The translations under genes and the position numbers were made by a program. The notes below the pieces were generated by a model, which was given only the letters and a program-made list of their open reading frames with translations, had not been told where the DNA came from and did not search any database. A DNA stretch of 64,000 nucleotides, taken from the NCBI GenBank assembly GCA_947570695.1, contig CANOVB010000002.1, forward strand, positions 124,001-188,000, in the 5' to 3' direction. Position 1 is the stretch's first letter; every line of letters begins with the position of its first letter. This stretch comes from an uncultured Clostridium sp. (GTDB lineage Bacteria > Bacillota > Clostridia > TANB77 > CAG-508). This document shows, piece by piece, positions 1 through 9,002 of the stretch.

Positions 1-1289
1 TCATTAATTCTTTCAGTTGTATTAGTAGCTCCAGTTTCTAATGCAGCTATTGCTGTTACCATTTTAAATGTAGAACCAGGAGCATAAGTTCCTTGAAATG
101 CTTTACTTGATAATGGATGATATGGATTATTATTATATTCATTAAATTTATCATTAGAAATTCCATTATAAAATAATGCTGGTTCATAATCTGGATTACT
201 TGCCATAGCAAGAATCTCACCTGTATTTACATTTATAACTACTGCTGCACCCCCTTGAGCATCATGCGGTTCTCCAAATCCTCCTGCCCTAATTTTTTCA
301 ATATTTGCAGCTAATGCTCTTTCTGTTATTTCTTGCAAGTTTGCATCAATAGTAAGAACAATATCTGCTCCTCCTATCGCTTCCTTTGAAGTATATTCAC
401 CTGTAACTGTTCCATCAACAGACATGTCTATTTGTTTTTCTCCATCTTCTCCTCTTAAATATTCTTCAAAAGTTTTTTCAATACCTGTTTGACCCACTTT
501 ATCATCTACATCATATTCATGAGTATCGCCATTTTTAGCAAATTCATCTTTATTTTCTTTTCTAATTCTACTTGCATATCCTAAAATATGTGATGCCAAA
601 CTTCCTTGATGATAAACTCTTGTTGGCTCAATAATAACATTTACACCTGTTAAGCTTTGAGAGTTTTCTTGAAGCTGTACAGCACTTTCTCTTGAAATAT
701 CTTTAGATATTTCTATTGATCTTGTAGTAGAATACCCTACTGTGGATATTGCATATCTTATTGCTAAAATTTGTCTAATTTCTTTTGGATTATCATTTTT
801 TATATTATATTTATCTCTAAACAAATAAAAAGCTTCTTCTGCTGAGGCTGCTTCTGGTATCTTATATTTTTTCTTCCAAGTTGCTAACTCTTCTTCTGAT
901 TCAAAATGATATTCGTAAGGTTCTATACTGATTGGAAATGTATCTATATAAGAATTGCCATTATTTTCTAAAATAGTAGTCATAAGTAAAATAGAATTAT
1001 TTAATTGGTCATCATCCGTTTTAGATTTATACATCTCTAATGAAAATTTCATTTCTGTACTTACCAAAACATTGCCACTTCTATCCATAATGCTACCTCT
1101 TGCAGCTTCTATAGTAGCTTCTCTGGTTAACTTAGTATTTGATGTTTCTCTATATTCAGAGCCATGTACAATTTGAATGTTAAATAATTGAACTAAAATA
1201 GCTATACCTACCAAATAAACTAAAGTTGTTATTATATTATATCTGAAATTAGATCTTTCTAATTCACTTTTATTTTTCAGCTTTCTCAC
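1..1289 (-). CDS. Penicillin-binding protein 2 (elongation transpeptidase), partial
   Basis: This is the N-terminal 429 or so codons of a class B penicillin-binding protein; the C-terminus lies beyond the left edge. Such enzymes cross-link peptidoglycan during side-wall elongation, acting outside the membrane with MreC and MreD. The translation has one hydrophobic anchor (about residues 20-40), a dimerisation domain containing the RGSIMDR motif, and the catalytic motif STFK at 63-74, preceded by YAPG. The SxN and KTG motifs are not in the window. The start is either GTG at 1289 or CTG at 1280: an AGAGGTGAG ribosome binding site overlaps the GTG and is well spaced for CTG, so the start is unresolved. 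It is the last visible gene after mreC and mreD, which supports the elongation (PBP2/MrdA) assignment. Confidence 0.9.
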   Translation of the reverse strand, partial: MRKLKNKSELERSNFRYNIITTLVYLVGIAILVQLFNIQIVHGSEYRETSNTKLTREATIEAARGSIMDRSGNVLVSTEMKFSLEMYKSKTDDDQLNNSILLMTTILENNGNSYIDTFPISIEPYEYHFESEEELATWKKKYKIPEAASAEEAFYLFRDKYNIKNDNPKEIRQILAIRYAISTVGYSTTRSIEISKDISRESAVQLQENSQSLTGVNVIIEPTRVYHQGSLASHILGYASRIRKENKDEFAKNGDTHEYDVDDKVGQTGIEKTFEEYLRGEDGEKQIDMSVDGTVTGEYTSKEAIGGADIVLTIDANLQEITERALAANIEKIRAGGFGEPHDAQGGAAVVINVNTGEILAMASNPDYEPALFYNGISNDKFNEYNNNPYHPLSSKAFQGTYAPGSTFKMVTAIAALETGATNTTERIN

Positions 1290-1334
1290 CTCTTTTAGAA
1301 AAATTTAAATGCTATCCTAAAATCTATTTTATTT

Positions 1335-1868
1335 TTAAAAATATCTTGTTAAAATATTGTTTTTCTTAAATGTTCTATCTATTGAATATCCAAATTTATG
1401 AATTAAAGGATATAAAATAATTGTAAGCAGTATATTATATATCATTTCTATAATTACAATCTTGAAGAACATTCCGAATTCTCTTTCAAATTCTAAAATT
1501 AAGGAACTTATAAAATATGAACCTAATTCATATATTAAAGTTGCTCCAGCAACCATAAGTATTATTGTTAGCTTGTTTTCTTTTGAAAAGTTTTTATCAA
1601 AATAAGCTCCTAAATATCCTATTATGCATAACATAATCGCTGTTATTCCTATAGTTTTACCAAATATAGAATCTAATACTATTCCTGATACAACTCCAAA
1701 TGATATACCAAGAAACTGGTTAGCAAAAAGTCCAATGCATAAAATATATATAACAAAAAGATTAGGCTTTACTCCTGCTATTGTAAAATAGTTAAAAACA
1801 TGAGCTTGAAAAAAGTAAATTAATAAGAAAACTAATATTAAGATAATTACAATACTAAATTTTTTCAA
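1335..1868 (-). CDS. mreD: Rod shape-determining protein MreD
   Basis: A 177-residue, very hydrophobic protein with about five membrane-spanning segments, the usual size and composition of MreD. MreD is an integral membrane component of the elongasome that links MreC and the PBP2/RodA synthase. The start is TTG (TTG AAA AAA TTT) with an AAAGGA site upstream. It lies about 50 bases after mreC and about 45 before the PBP2 gene, an order that is itself strong evidence because MreD sequences diverge rapidly. No mreB is adjacent, so the filament gene must be elsewhere. Confidence 0.85.
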   Translation of the reverse strand: MKKFSIVIILILVFLLIYFFQAHVFNYFTIAGVKPNLFVIYILCIGLFANQFLGISFGVVSGIVLDSIFGKTIGITAIMLCIIGYLGAYFDKNFSKENKLTIILMVAGATLIYELGSYFISSLILEFEREFGMFFKIVIIEMIYNILLTIILYPLIHKFGYSIDRTFKKNNILTRYF

Positions 1869-1919
1869 CTTTTAATCCTTTAAAACTTTATTTAGGTTTT
1901 AGGCTACCTATTGCCTTTA

Positions 1920-2735
1920 TTAGTCATTTATAATAAGAACTGTATCTATTTTTGAAAAATCTACTGCTGGTTCTACTATCGCATATCTATCTGTAATATT
2001 GCTAGTAGTAATTATTTCTTTTATTGTTCCAATTATAATTCCTTTTGGATATATTCCTCCAACTCCTGATGTATAAACACTATCTCCTTGTATAAGTTCT
2101 GCACCTGTTGGTATATATGATGCTCTAAGTATTTGATCATTTTCTAGAGTACCTTTACATATAATGCTTTCTTGAGTTGTACTAATTGTACAACTTACAG
2201 TACTCGCTGCATCAATAATAACCTGAACTTTACAAGTTTTCTCTGATACTGATATCACATGCCCTACTAAGCCCTTATCCGCAATTACTGTCATTTTCTC
2301 TCTTATTCCATCTGCTGATCCCACATTTAACACTAATGTACTACTATAATTGCTTACATCTTTACTTATTACATAGGCTGGAATAGTATTATAAGAAGCA
2401 TATTTTTGTGATAGATTCATATATTCTTGAAGAGTAGTATTATCTGCTTTTATTTTCTCCAACTCTCTTAGTTCTGTTTCTAATTCACTATTTCTTTTTC
2501 TTAAGCTTTCATTTTCTGCTATAATGCTATCCATTTCTGAAAAATATGCTGAATTTCCTTGAATTTTATTTTTTATATCTGCTCCAATTCTTTGTATTGG
2601 ATTTATTATAGAACTTGCAACCGATTCTAGATAAGATAATTTATCAATTTCAATGTTTGAAAGAAACACTAAAAGTATTAAAATTATAACAGTAAAAACA
2701 CCACCTAAAATTTCTGTTTGCTTATTTCTATTCAT
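1920..2735 (-). CDS. mreC: Rod shape-determining protein MreC
   Basis: A 271-residue bitopic membrane protein: a short cytoplasmic N-terminus, one membrane segment (about residues 12-28), a coiled coil (about 65-105, rich in Glu, Leu and Lys) and then the two beta-barrel domains typical of MreC. Recognisable family signatures are the stretches around VSNYSSTLVLNVGSADGI and GLVGHV. MreC organises the periplasmic side of the elongation machinery and binds PBP2. The ATG is preceded by AGGAAG at good spacing. It lies directly downstream of radC and upstream of mreD; the radC-mre linkage is common in Firmicutes, although mreB is missing here. Confidence 0.93.
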   Translation of the reverse strand: MNRNKQTEILGGVFTVIILILLVFLSNIEIDKLSYLESVASSIINPIQRIGADIKNKIQGNSAYFSEMDSIIAENESLRKRNSELETELRELEKIKADNTTLQEYMNLSQKYASYNTIPAYVISKDVSNYSSTLVLNVGSADGIREKMTVIADKGLVGHVISVSEKTCKVQVIIDAASTVSCTISTTQESIICKGTLENDQILRASYIPTGAELIQGDSVYTSGVGGIYPKGIIIGTIKEIITTSNITDRYAIVEPAVDFSKIDTVLIIND

Positions 2736-2750
2736 TTAATTCTTCCTTTC

Positions 2751-3441
2751 TTATTCTAGCCATAGACTAAAAATACTTTCATACTTTCCTTCACCTATAA
2801 TTATATGGTCTAAAATCTCAATATCTAAAAGATTTGCAGCTTGAATCATTTTTCTTGTAAATTCGATATCTGCAGTACTAGGAGTAGGATTTCCGGCTTG
2901 GGTGATTATGAACTATAATCATTCGTGGAAGTTGCATTTTTACTGGTTCTGAAAGTATCAATTTTATGTTTATTGAAATATTTTCTTCACTTCCAACTGC
3001 AATATTTAAAATCTTTTTAACTATATTCTTATTATTTAGCAAAACAATTTTTAATACTTCATTTTTCTCGTTTTGCAATTCTTCCATAAATAAATTTGCA
3101 ATATCATCTTTTGTTTTAATACAAATTTCATTTTCACTTAAAGGCTTAGACATTCTTTTTGCAATTTCTCCAACTGCTTTTAATTCTATTGCCTTTACTT
3201 TTCCTATTCCATCAATATTTGTAAGTTCTTTAACAGATAAGTTTTGAAGAAATTTCAAACTATCTGATTTTCCTGCTCCTAAATTCATAACTTTTTGAGC
3301 AATTTCAAGTGCAGAACTTTCTTTTGTTCCTGTTTTTATAATAATAGACAGAAGCTCACTATTTGTAAGTGATTTTTCTCCATGCATTAATAACTTTTCA
3401 TAAGGTCTTTCTTGCATTGGAATATTTTTTATACTGCTCAT
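2751..3441 (-). CDS. radC: RadC family JAMM protein, needing a +1 shift at a CGG codon
   Basis: The N-terminal 182 codons read as RadC: a helix-hairpin-helix (NIDGIGKVKAIEL), then the start of the JAMM/MPN+ metalloprotease-like domain up to HNHPS. Codon 183 is CGG at 2893-2895, and the zero frame stops four codons later. Skipping the C (2895) gives G-NPTPSTAD, which completes the JAMM motif H-x-H-x7-S-x2-D, and the frame then runs to a stop at 2751-2753. The product would be 229 residues, the normal RadC length. The protein's role is uncertain in general; it is associated with DNA repair and transformation. It follows the DUF4321 gene by about 28 bases and precedes mreC. The alternatives are a pseudogene or a sequencing error; three other genes here break the same way. 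Confidence 0.88.
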
Positions 3442-3468
3442 ACTTTCCTTTCTGTCTGCTTTATGCCC

Positions 3469-3726
3469 TTATATCTTTCTATACCAAAAAATTGCTATTG
3501 CTAGTCCTATAATACTTGCAATATTTATTTTAAACATACAACTAAATGATATTTTTAATATACTTAAATCTAATGTAAACGGATTAGATAAACCAAAATC
3601 TTGACTATATCCTAACCACCATAACCAACTAACGCTTTTAGCAAATTCCCCAAGTAATCCACCTAAAACAAGTCCTGATAGTAAGAATATCATTAAAATC
3701 CATATATTTTTTTCTTTTGTTGCCAT
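3469..3726 (-). CDS. DUF4321 small membrane protein
   Basis: An 85-residue protein with two membrane segments (about residues 9-26 and 63-81), a GLVLGGLLGE motif at the end of the first, and a C-terminal aromatic/basic tail. This matches the pattern I know for DUF4321 proteins, which often sit beside radC, maf or mre genes in Clostridia. The function is unknown. An AGGTA ribosome binding site lies just upstream, and a good promoter lies at 3774-3802. It probably heads the transcript running through radC, mreC, mreD and PBP2. Confidence 0.7.
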   Translation of the reverse strand: MATKEKNIWILMIFLLSGLVLGGLLGEFAKSVSWLWWLGYSQDFGLSNPFTLDLSILKISFSCMFKINIASIIGLAIAIFWYRKI

Positions 3727-3747
3727 TTTTTACCTCCATTTTTTCTT

Positions 3748-3802
3748 ACGGAAAATTGTAATTTTACCGTTATATTATATATTGATAAGCACAATTTTTC
3801 AA
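3748..3802 (-). promoter_or_regulatory. Promoter and leader dyad for the DUF4321-radC-mreCD operon
   Basis: On the minus strand TTGAAA (3797-3802) and TATAAT (3774-3779) are separated by 17 bases, a good vegetative promoter. Between the start point and the gene there is an imperfect dyad (left arm 3748-3757, right arm 3760-3770) built from ACGG-AAAATT and AATTTTACCGT. It could form a hairpin in the leader or be a protein-binding site. Confidence 0.6.
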
Positions 3803-3907
3803 GAGATTTTGTAATTTAATTGTAATTATTTTCATATAATTATACAGATATTTACATTTACTTTTAATTCTAATATTGTATAATTTAATTATATTGGAGG
3901 TATTTTA

Positions 3908-4543
3908 ATGAAAATAGAGAAAGTTAATGATAACAAAATCAAAGTAATGTTCAATTCATCAGAACTTGAAGAAAATAATATTTCTGTACATTCATTTCTA
4001 GCAGGTTCCTCTGAATCTCAAAAACTTTTCCTTGCTATTTTAGATATAGCAAGTGAAGAATTCGGATTTAATACTGACAACTGTAAAGTTTCATGTGAGA
4101 CGATTTCATTTAATAACAAAAACTTTGTAACTATAGTTACAAAGTCTACAAATAAGAGCACTATTACTTCTAATTCTTATAACCTTCTTGACTTTACAGA
4201 AAGCTTATCTCAAAATTCATTAAGTTACCCTATTAGTTTAAAAAGTAACCTTATATACAAATTTAGTACTATTGAAGATGCTAGACTATTTTGTGGATTT
4301 TTTATGCAAAATTTTTCAGCACTTCATATTATAAGTTCACTTTATCAATATAATGATCAATTCTTTTTAAAAATAAATTCTGAAAAATTGAATTCTCAAA
4401 AATTACAAAATATGATTTCTATTCTTTCCGAGTTTGGAACAAGGGTTATTCTTTCAGAGCTTACTGTTTTAAAGTTAGAAGAATGTAGTAAATTAGTTAT
4501 AGAAAATAATGCTATAAATAGTCTATCTAAAGCCTCATATTAA
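3908..4543 (+). CDS. mecA: MecA-like adaptor of ClpC
   Basis: A 211-residue protein with the MecA architecture: an N-terminal substrate-binding segment (MKIEKVNDNKIKVMF), an Asn/Ser/Thr-rich linker (about residues 78-100) and a C-terminal ClpC-binding domain (about 108-205). MecA recruits proteins such as ComK to the ClpCP protease and also disperses aggregates. The similarity is clearest at the first 15 residues and over the C-terminal helix around SILSEFGTRVILSE. It is one of only two plus-strand protein genes in the window; TTGGAGG lies at good distance from the ATG, and TATAAT at 3879-3884 is a plausible -10. It is divergent from the DUF4321 operon. Confidence 0.8.
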   Translation: MKIEKVNDNKIKVMFNSSELEENNISVHSFLAGSSESQKLFLAILDIASEEFGFNTDNCKVSCETISFNNKNFVTIVTKSTNKSTITSNSYNLLDFTESLSQNSLSYPISLKSNLIYKFSTIEDARLFCGFFMQNFSALHIISSLYQYNDQFFLKINSEKLNSQKLQNMISILSEFGTRVILSELTVLKLEECSKLVIENNAINSLSKASY

Positions 4544-4661
4544 CTAATACTTAAACTTTAATGAAAGAAATAAACAATATTTTTCATACTAGAATAGTAC
4601 TTTTTGATATCAGACACAAAGTACTTTCTACTAATTTAAAAAATGAATAATATTAAACTGA

Positions 4662-4687
4662 AAAAGACTAGCATCTGCTAGTCTTTT
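4662..4687. terminator. Bidirectional terminator between mecA and the M23 peptidase gene
   Basis: A 12-base perfect stem (AAAAGACTAGCA and its complement) with a very short loop, having A/T tracts on both sides. The two genes converge here, so it can serve both. Confidence 0.85.
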
Positions 4688-4690
4688 ATC

Positions 4691-5677
4691 TTATCTGTTA
4701 TATAAATAATTTTGAGGATTTTTTGCAACTCCATTTACACGAACTTCTAAATGTAAATGTGGTCCAGTTGAATTTCCTGTACTTCCTACTAGTGAAATTG
4801 TATCACCTTGGTTTACTGTTTGCCCTTCATTAACAAGTATCTTACTGCAATGTGCATAATAAGTTTGTATTGATGATGTATGAGCTATTATTACTAGGTT
4901 TCCATATCCACCTTTATATCCTGTATAAATTACAGTTCCTGTAGCCGCTGCTTTTATTGGTGTTCCTTTCGAATTAGCTATATCTAGCCCTGTATGAGTT
5001 CCACTTCTTCTTGAACCAAATCTTGAAGTTATTGTTCCAGAAACTGGTTCTACAAGTGCTATTCCTAAAGCAGTATTTGTATAATCAACACTTTTCTTAA
5101 AGTTTGCTTTTGTTTTTTTAGCAACTGGCATTTCTTTATATAAAGCTGCAACAGCTTCCTCTTTACCAGTAAATCCTTTTAACTCTGTAGCATATTTTAC
5201 ATTATATCCTACTGAATCTTTATTCTGACTATTTTTTGCTTTTAACTCATTTACAATAGCATCTGCCTCTTCATAATTTTGAACATAATATTTTTCTTCA
5301 CCATTATCTAAAATAGCATAATATTTATAATAAGTTGTTCCAGAACTAATTACTGTATCAAATATTTCTTTATCATTAGCTGTAAGTCCTTTTTTTAACA
5401 AACATAAATTATATTCTGGTAATTGTTCAATATCAACAAATGCTACTGACTTACTATCACCACTGTTTATGTAATCCTGGATTTTCTTTTGTAAGCTTTT
5501 CTTTTCTTCCGTATAACCTATAAATTCTCCATCTAGGGATACACTATACATTGGTTTATATACAACAAAAACTATAAAACCTATTATTGCAAATCCTATA
5601 AGTAGCATTATAATAAATTTTATCCATGCTCTTATAAAAATAACAGCATTTCTTAACATAGTAGTTATTGCCCCCAC
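4691..5677 (-). CDS. Membrane-anchored M23 family peptidoglycan endopeptidase
   Basis: A 328-residue protein with one membrane anchor (about residues 12-40), an extracellular spacer and a C-terminal LytM/M23 domain (about 212-325). The zinc site is visible: HTGLD provides His and Asp, YAHC follows, and HLHLE provides the last His. Such enzymes cut peptide cross-bridges in the cell wall. The spacer resembles the extended region of sporulation and cell-wall M23 proteins, but a specific SpoIIQ-type role cannot be claimed. The annotated start (GTG at 5677) and an in-frame ATG 18 bases later are both possible. A promoter lies at 5747-5773. Confidence 0.9.
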   Translation of the reverse strand: MGAITTMLRNAVIFIRAWIKFIIMLLIGFAIIGFIVFVVYKPMYSVSLDGEFIGYTEEKKSLQKKIQDYINSGDSKSVAFVDIEQLPEYNLCLLKKGLTANDKEIFDTVISSGTTYYKYYAILDNGEEKYYVQNYEEADAIVNELKAKNSQNKDSVGYNVKYATELKGFTGKEEAVAALYKEMPVAKKTKANFKKSVDYTNTALGIALVEPVSGTITSRFGSRRSGTHTGLDIANSKGTPIKAAATGTVIYTGYKGGYGNLVIIAHTSSIQTYYAHCSKILVNEGQTVNQGDTISLVGSTGNSTGPHLHLEVRVNGVAKNPQNYLYNR

Positions 5678-5746
5678 CCCTTTGTATCAATTTTTAACAT
5701 TTATTTTACATATTTTAAAAATAAAACATATTCATCTATTACTTAG

Positions 5747-5773
5747 ATTATAATATTTATTAAATATTGTCAA
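5747..5773 (-). promoter_or_regulatory. Probable promoter of the M23 peptidase gene
   Basis: TTGACA (5768-5773) and TATAAT (5747-5752) on the minus strand, with a short 15-base spacer. Both hexamers are perfect but the spacing is not ideal. Confidence 0.5.
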
Positions 5774-5820
5774 TAACATTTTTCCAACTTTTTACTACGG
5801 AAATCATGTAATAAAGCTTT

Positions 5821-5941
5821 AGATAAGGAAAGCAAGTTTTAAATTTTTTTTAATTTTTTTGCAAAATAAAATCTACTATAATTTTATGTTTTTATTATAA
5901 ATTATAGTATAGTTTTTTCATTTTAACTTGCTTTCTTATCT
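5821..5941. repeat. 121-base nested imperfect palindrome
   Basis: The outer arms (AGATAAG-GAAAGCAAGTT at 5821 and its complement ending at 5941) match over about 18 bases with one bulge. Inside them a second pair, CTACTATAATTT and AAATTATAGTATAG, can also fold. The whole stretch between the CotF gene and the M23 gene could form one long hairpin. It may be the cotF terminator, a small structured RNA or a MITE-like insertion. I saw no second copy in the window. Confidence 0.55.
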
Positions 5942-5947
5942 TTATTT

Positions 5948-6196
5948 TTATAAATTTGAAACTTCTTCTTTTACTGTATTTATTTCCTCATTTGTGGCAT
6001 TTTGAGCTGGTGTGTAATACCCTTTTGATTCTGCTAATTTAAATAGCTCATATTGAAAACTCTCTGATGAATTTCTCAAATTTTGTAGTGTTTGTCTAAG
6101 CTCCATATTTGCTGTTTCAATTATAGCTCCTTCATAGTCTTTTAAAGATGCTTTTGTAGACGCTAAAACATCATTAACTATTGCTTTTTCTTCCAC
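5948..6196 (-). CDS. CotF-type spore coat protein
   Basis: An 82-residue helical protein matching the C-terminal part of the coat F domain: ASTKASLKDYEGAIIETAN followed by LRQTLQNLRNSSESFQYELF, and a Tyr-rich tail (KGYYTPA). Proteins of this family coat the endospore in Bacilli and Clostridia. An AGGAGG-like site (GTTAGGAGGTAAC) lies before the ATG. It is the second gene of a two-gene unit, only 11 bases after the next CotF-like gene. Confidence 0.8.
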   Translation of the reverse strand: MEEKAIVNDVLASTKASLKDYEGAIIETANMELRQTLQNLRNSSESFQYELFKLAESKGYYTPAQNATNEEINTVKEEVSNL

Positions 6197-6207
6197 TTTG
6201 TTACCTC

Positions 6208-6393
6208 CTAACCTAAAAATGATATTAATTTTTGCTTTGAATTTAAAGAATCTTGTGCAGCCTTATTTAAAATTTGCTTTATTTGCGGATCTACGGCTGT
6301 ATCTGCATAATGTGTTAACTTATAGTATGAATTCTCCTGCTCACCTATAAAATGTCTTAAATTTTGTAATTCCATTTGATTTAAAGTGCTCAT
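6208..6393 (-). CDS. Small CotF-like spore coat protein
   Basis: A 61-residue protein resembling the N-terminal half of coat F proteins (LNQMELQNLRHFIGEQ, then a helix ending in AAQDSLNSKQKLISFL). Together the two adjacent short genes look like a coat F domain split over two polypeptides, a common Clostridial arrangement. An AGGATGAG site precedes the ATG. This pair is the main evidence in the window that the organism can sporulate. Confidence 0.72.
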   Translation of the reverse strand: MSTLNQMELQNLRHFIGEQENSYYKLTHYADTAVDPQIKQILNKAAQDSLNSKQKLISFLG

Positions 6394-6510
6394 TTTCTCA
6401 TCCTTTCTTACTTTTTTTCTTATTATTTCTAAAAAAGTAAAAAATTATTCAAGTTATTGAGTTAAAAAATAAATAATTTAACTGCTCTTTAATTTCACGT
6501 CACTTTTATA

Positions 6511-6540
6511 TTGACAAATACACACTCTTTGTTTTATAAT
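6511..6540 (+). promoter_or_regulatory. Promoter of tRNA-Lys
   Basis: Perfect hexamers TTGACA (6511-6516) and TATAAT (6535-6540) with an 18-base spacer, ending 31 bases before the mature tRNA. Confidence 0.85.
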
Positions 6541-6571
6541 ATGTTTTACAAGTTAAATTCATATTTAATAT

Positions 6572-6647
6572 GCGCTATTAGCTCAGCTGGTAGAGCAGCT
6601 GACTCTTAATCAGAAGGTCCGCGGTTCGATCCCGCGATGGCGCACCA
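6572..6647 (+). tRNA. tRNA-Lys (anticodon CTT), with encoded CCA
   Basis: A 76-base cloverleaf: acceptor GCGCTAT/ATGGCGC, D-stem GCTC/GAGC, anticodon loop CTCTTAA with CTT at 6605-6607, T-stem CGCGG/CCGCG with loop TTCGATC, discriminator A and an encoded CCA. The anticodon stem has a G-A mismatch at its outermost pair (27-43). CTT reads AAG (Lys), a minor codon in this A-rich genome. It stands alone with its own promoter and terminator. Confidence 0.95.
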
Positions 6648-6655
6648 ATTTTAAT

Positions 6656-6706
6656 GATTTTAGATAGGAAACTTTTTTAGTTTCAATATCTAAAATCTAT
6701 TTTTTT
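6656..6706 (+). terminator. tRNA-Lys terminator
   Basis: The stem GATTTTAGATA (6656-6666) pairs with TATCTAAAATC (6687-6697), with an inner GAAAC/GTTTC pairing, followed by a T-rich tract to 6706. Confidence 0.85.
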
Positions 6707-6993
6707 ACTTATTTTCAAGATTTTTTTAATTGTATAAAAAACAACATAAGTTAGCTTTTATAATAAAAAAATAGCATAATACTCTCAATCCTTTTTTATG
6801 AGGAAATCTAGGAAATTATAGATTTCCCATCATATCTTTTATTTTGCTATTAATATAAGGTTCTAGCAAAAATAATCATGCCAACAAAGAGAAATAATAT
6901 TCAAAATTCTTTACAAATTTTATTCAAATTAGCATATTAATTCACAAATTAGTTAATGCTAGATTTAATATTTACTTTTGTTTTATATGCTAA

Positions 6994-7031
6994 AAAATAA
7001 ATGACCAACATTTTAGTTAGTCATTTATTTT
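6994..7031 (-). terminator. ftsH terminator
   Basis: A 12-base perfect inverted repeat (AAAATAAATGAC and complement) around a 14-base loop, about 25 bases past the ftsH stop, with a T-rich tail on the minus strand. Confidence 0.75.
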
Positions 7032-7056
7032 AGTATTTAATTAGATTTCTGGAAGA

Positions 7057-8880
7057 TTATGCATTCATAATTTGTTCAAATTCTTCTCCATCTATCTTTT
7101 CTTTTTCTAATAGAACATTTGCTACTCTGTGTAATTTCTCCATGTTTTCATTTAATATATCAACTGTTCTTTGGTATGCTGTATCTATAATTCTCTTAAC
7201 TTCTTCATCTATTAATCCTGATGTTTCTTCACTAAAGTTCTTTTGTTGTGTGAAATCTCTTCCTAAGAATACTTCTTCTTGTCCTGAGCCAAAAGTAATT
7301 GCTCCTAATCTTTCACTCATACCATATTTAGTAACCATACTTCTAGCAATTTTTGATGCTCTTTCAATATCATTGCTTGCTCCTGTTGAGATATCTCCTA
7401 AAACTAAGCTTTCAGCAACTCTACCACCTAATAATGATATAATTTGTTCTTCCATTTCTGACTTACTCATAAATTGTCTATCTTCTGATGGTCTATACAT
7501 TGTATATCCACCAGCCATTCCTCTTGGAATAATTGATATTTGATGTACATCATCTTGTGTTGGTAAAAATCTACTTGCTACAGCATGTCCTGCTTCATGG
7601 AAAGCAACAAGTTTCTTTTCTTTATCGCTTATTACTCTTGATTTTTTCTCTGGTCCCATTGTTACTTTAACCATAGCATCTTCTATTTCTAACATTCCTA
7701 TTTCTGTTTTATCTCTTCTTGCTGATAATAATGCTGCCTCATTTAAAATATTTTCTAAGTCAGCTCCAACAAATCCTGCTGTATTTTTAGCTATTGTTGT
7801 TAAATCAACATCATCAGCTAATTTTTTCTTTCTTGCATGTACTTTTAATATTTCTTCTCTTGCCTTAACATCTGGTGCTCCAACAACTACTTGTCTGTCA
7901 AATCTTCCTGCTCTTAATAAAGCTTTATCTAATACGTCTGGTCTATTTGTAGCGGCAAGTACTATAACTCCTTCATTTGCTGCAAATCCGTCCATTTCAA
8001 CTAGTAATTGGTTTAATGTTTGCTCTCTTTCATCATGTCCTCCTCCAAGACCTGCTCCTCTTTGACGTCCTACAGCATCAATTTCATCTATAAATATAAT
8101 ACATGGTGCATTCTTTTTAGCTTGTTCAAATAAATCTCTTACTCTTGATGCACCAACACCAACGAACATTTCAACAAAGTCAGAACCACTTATTATAAAG
8201 AATGGTACTCCAGCTTCTCCAGCTACAGCTTTTGCAAGTAATGTTTTACCTGTTCCAGGATGTCCTACTAATAAAACTCCTTTTGGTATTCTTGCTCCCA
8301 TATCTGTAAATTTCTTTGGTGATTTTAAGAAATCAACTATTTCAGCTAATTCTTCTTTTTCCTCATCTATACCTGCAACATCTTTAAATGTTACTTTTGT
8401 TTTAGCATCATTTGTATTTAGCATTCTTGCTTTACTTTTTCCAAATGACATAGATTTATTTCCATTTTGATTTGGATTCATAAGTAATATCCAGAATAGT
8501 AAAAATATTATTAGTATAACAAATGGTGAAAAAGCACCAAGTATTGTCATTGCTATTGATTCCTCTTCTTGTGTTAATACTAATTGTCCATTTACTAAGT
8601 TTTCTGAAATTTGTTCCATAAATGAATCTACACTAGGTATAGCAACTTCTTTTTGAGCTGATTTACCTGAATTTGATACTTCTGAACCTTTTAAAGTTGC
8701 ATAAGCCATTTGTTTATCAGAAGATATCTCTATTTCTGTAACTTCTCCTGATGATATTTTACTTATCAATTCAGAATAACTCATCTTTGTTTCTGGGTTA
8801 TTAAATATAGCATTTAATAATCCTATAAAAATTATTCCTAGTACTAGCCAAATTGCTAGCGTTTTAATTCCATTTTTCAA
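7057..8880 (-). CDS. ftsH: ATP-dependent zinc metalloprotease FtsH
   Basis: A membrane-bound AAA+ protease that degrades misfolded membrane proteins and selected regulators. I place the start at TTG 8880 (607 residues): AGGAGG at 8890-8895 is 9 bases upstream, and the protein then begins [11 protein letters not shown] as in relatives; the upstream ATG adds an implausible 28 residues. Two membrane segments (about residues 7-26 and 109-133) flank the extracytoplasmic domain. The AAA domain has Walker A GHPGTGKT (206-213), Walker [12 protein letters not shown] and the second region of homology [18 protein letters not shown]. The protease domain has HEAGH. The Walker A His replaces the nearly universal Pro of GPPGTGKT. 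The gene follows tilS, a conserved order, but hpt, often between them, is absent. Confidence 0.97.
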   Translation of the reverse strand: MKNGIKTLAIWLVLGIIFIGLLNAIFNNPETKMSYSELISKISSGEVTEIEISSDKQMAYATLKGSEVSNSGKSAQKEVAIPSVDSFMEQISENLVNGQLVLTQEEESIAMTILGAFSPFVILIIFLLFWILLMNPNQNGNKSMSFGKSKARMLNTNDAKTKVTFKDVAGIDEEKEELAEIVDFLKSPKKFTDMGARIPKGVLLVGHPGTGKTLLAKAVAGEAGVPFFIISGSDFVEMFVGVGASRVRDLFEQAKKNAPCIIFIDEIDAVGRQRGAGLGGGHDEREQTLNQLLVEMDGFAANEGVIVLAATNRPDVLDKALLRAGRFDRQVVVGAPDVKAREEILKVHARKKKLADDVDLTTIAKNTAGFVGADLENILNEAALLSARRDKTEIGMLEIEDAMVKVTMGPEKKSRVISDKEKKLVAFHEAGHAVASRFLPTQDDVHQISIIPRGMAGGYTMYRPSEDRQFMSKSEMEEQIISLLGGRVAESLVLGDISTGASNDIERASKIARSMVTKYGMSERLGAITFGSGQEEVFLGRDFTQQKNFSEETSGLIDEEVKRIIDTAYQRTVDILNENMEKLHRVANVLLEKEKIDGEEFEQIMNA

Positions 8881-9002
8881 AGCTAAATTCCTCCTACTTC
8901 TTTGTATGCATAAAATATAGCATAGCATTTTTTCATTTGCAATAGGTTTTATAAAAAGAAACAAGTCTGTAATATTTACACTTTTAAAGCCTTTACGGAA
9001 GA

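Larger units (their letters stand above)
6648..7056. other. 409-base intergenic region between tRNA-Lys and ftsH
   Basis: It holds the tRNA terminator, an isolated hairpin (GGAAATCTA at 6802-6810 with its complement at 6819-6827, not followed by a T-run), and the ftsH terminator at 6994-7031. The rest is AT-rich with no convincing reading frame. Confidence 0.6.
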
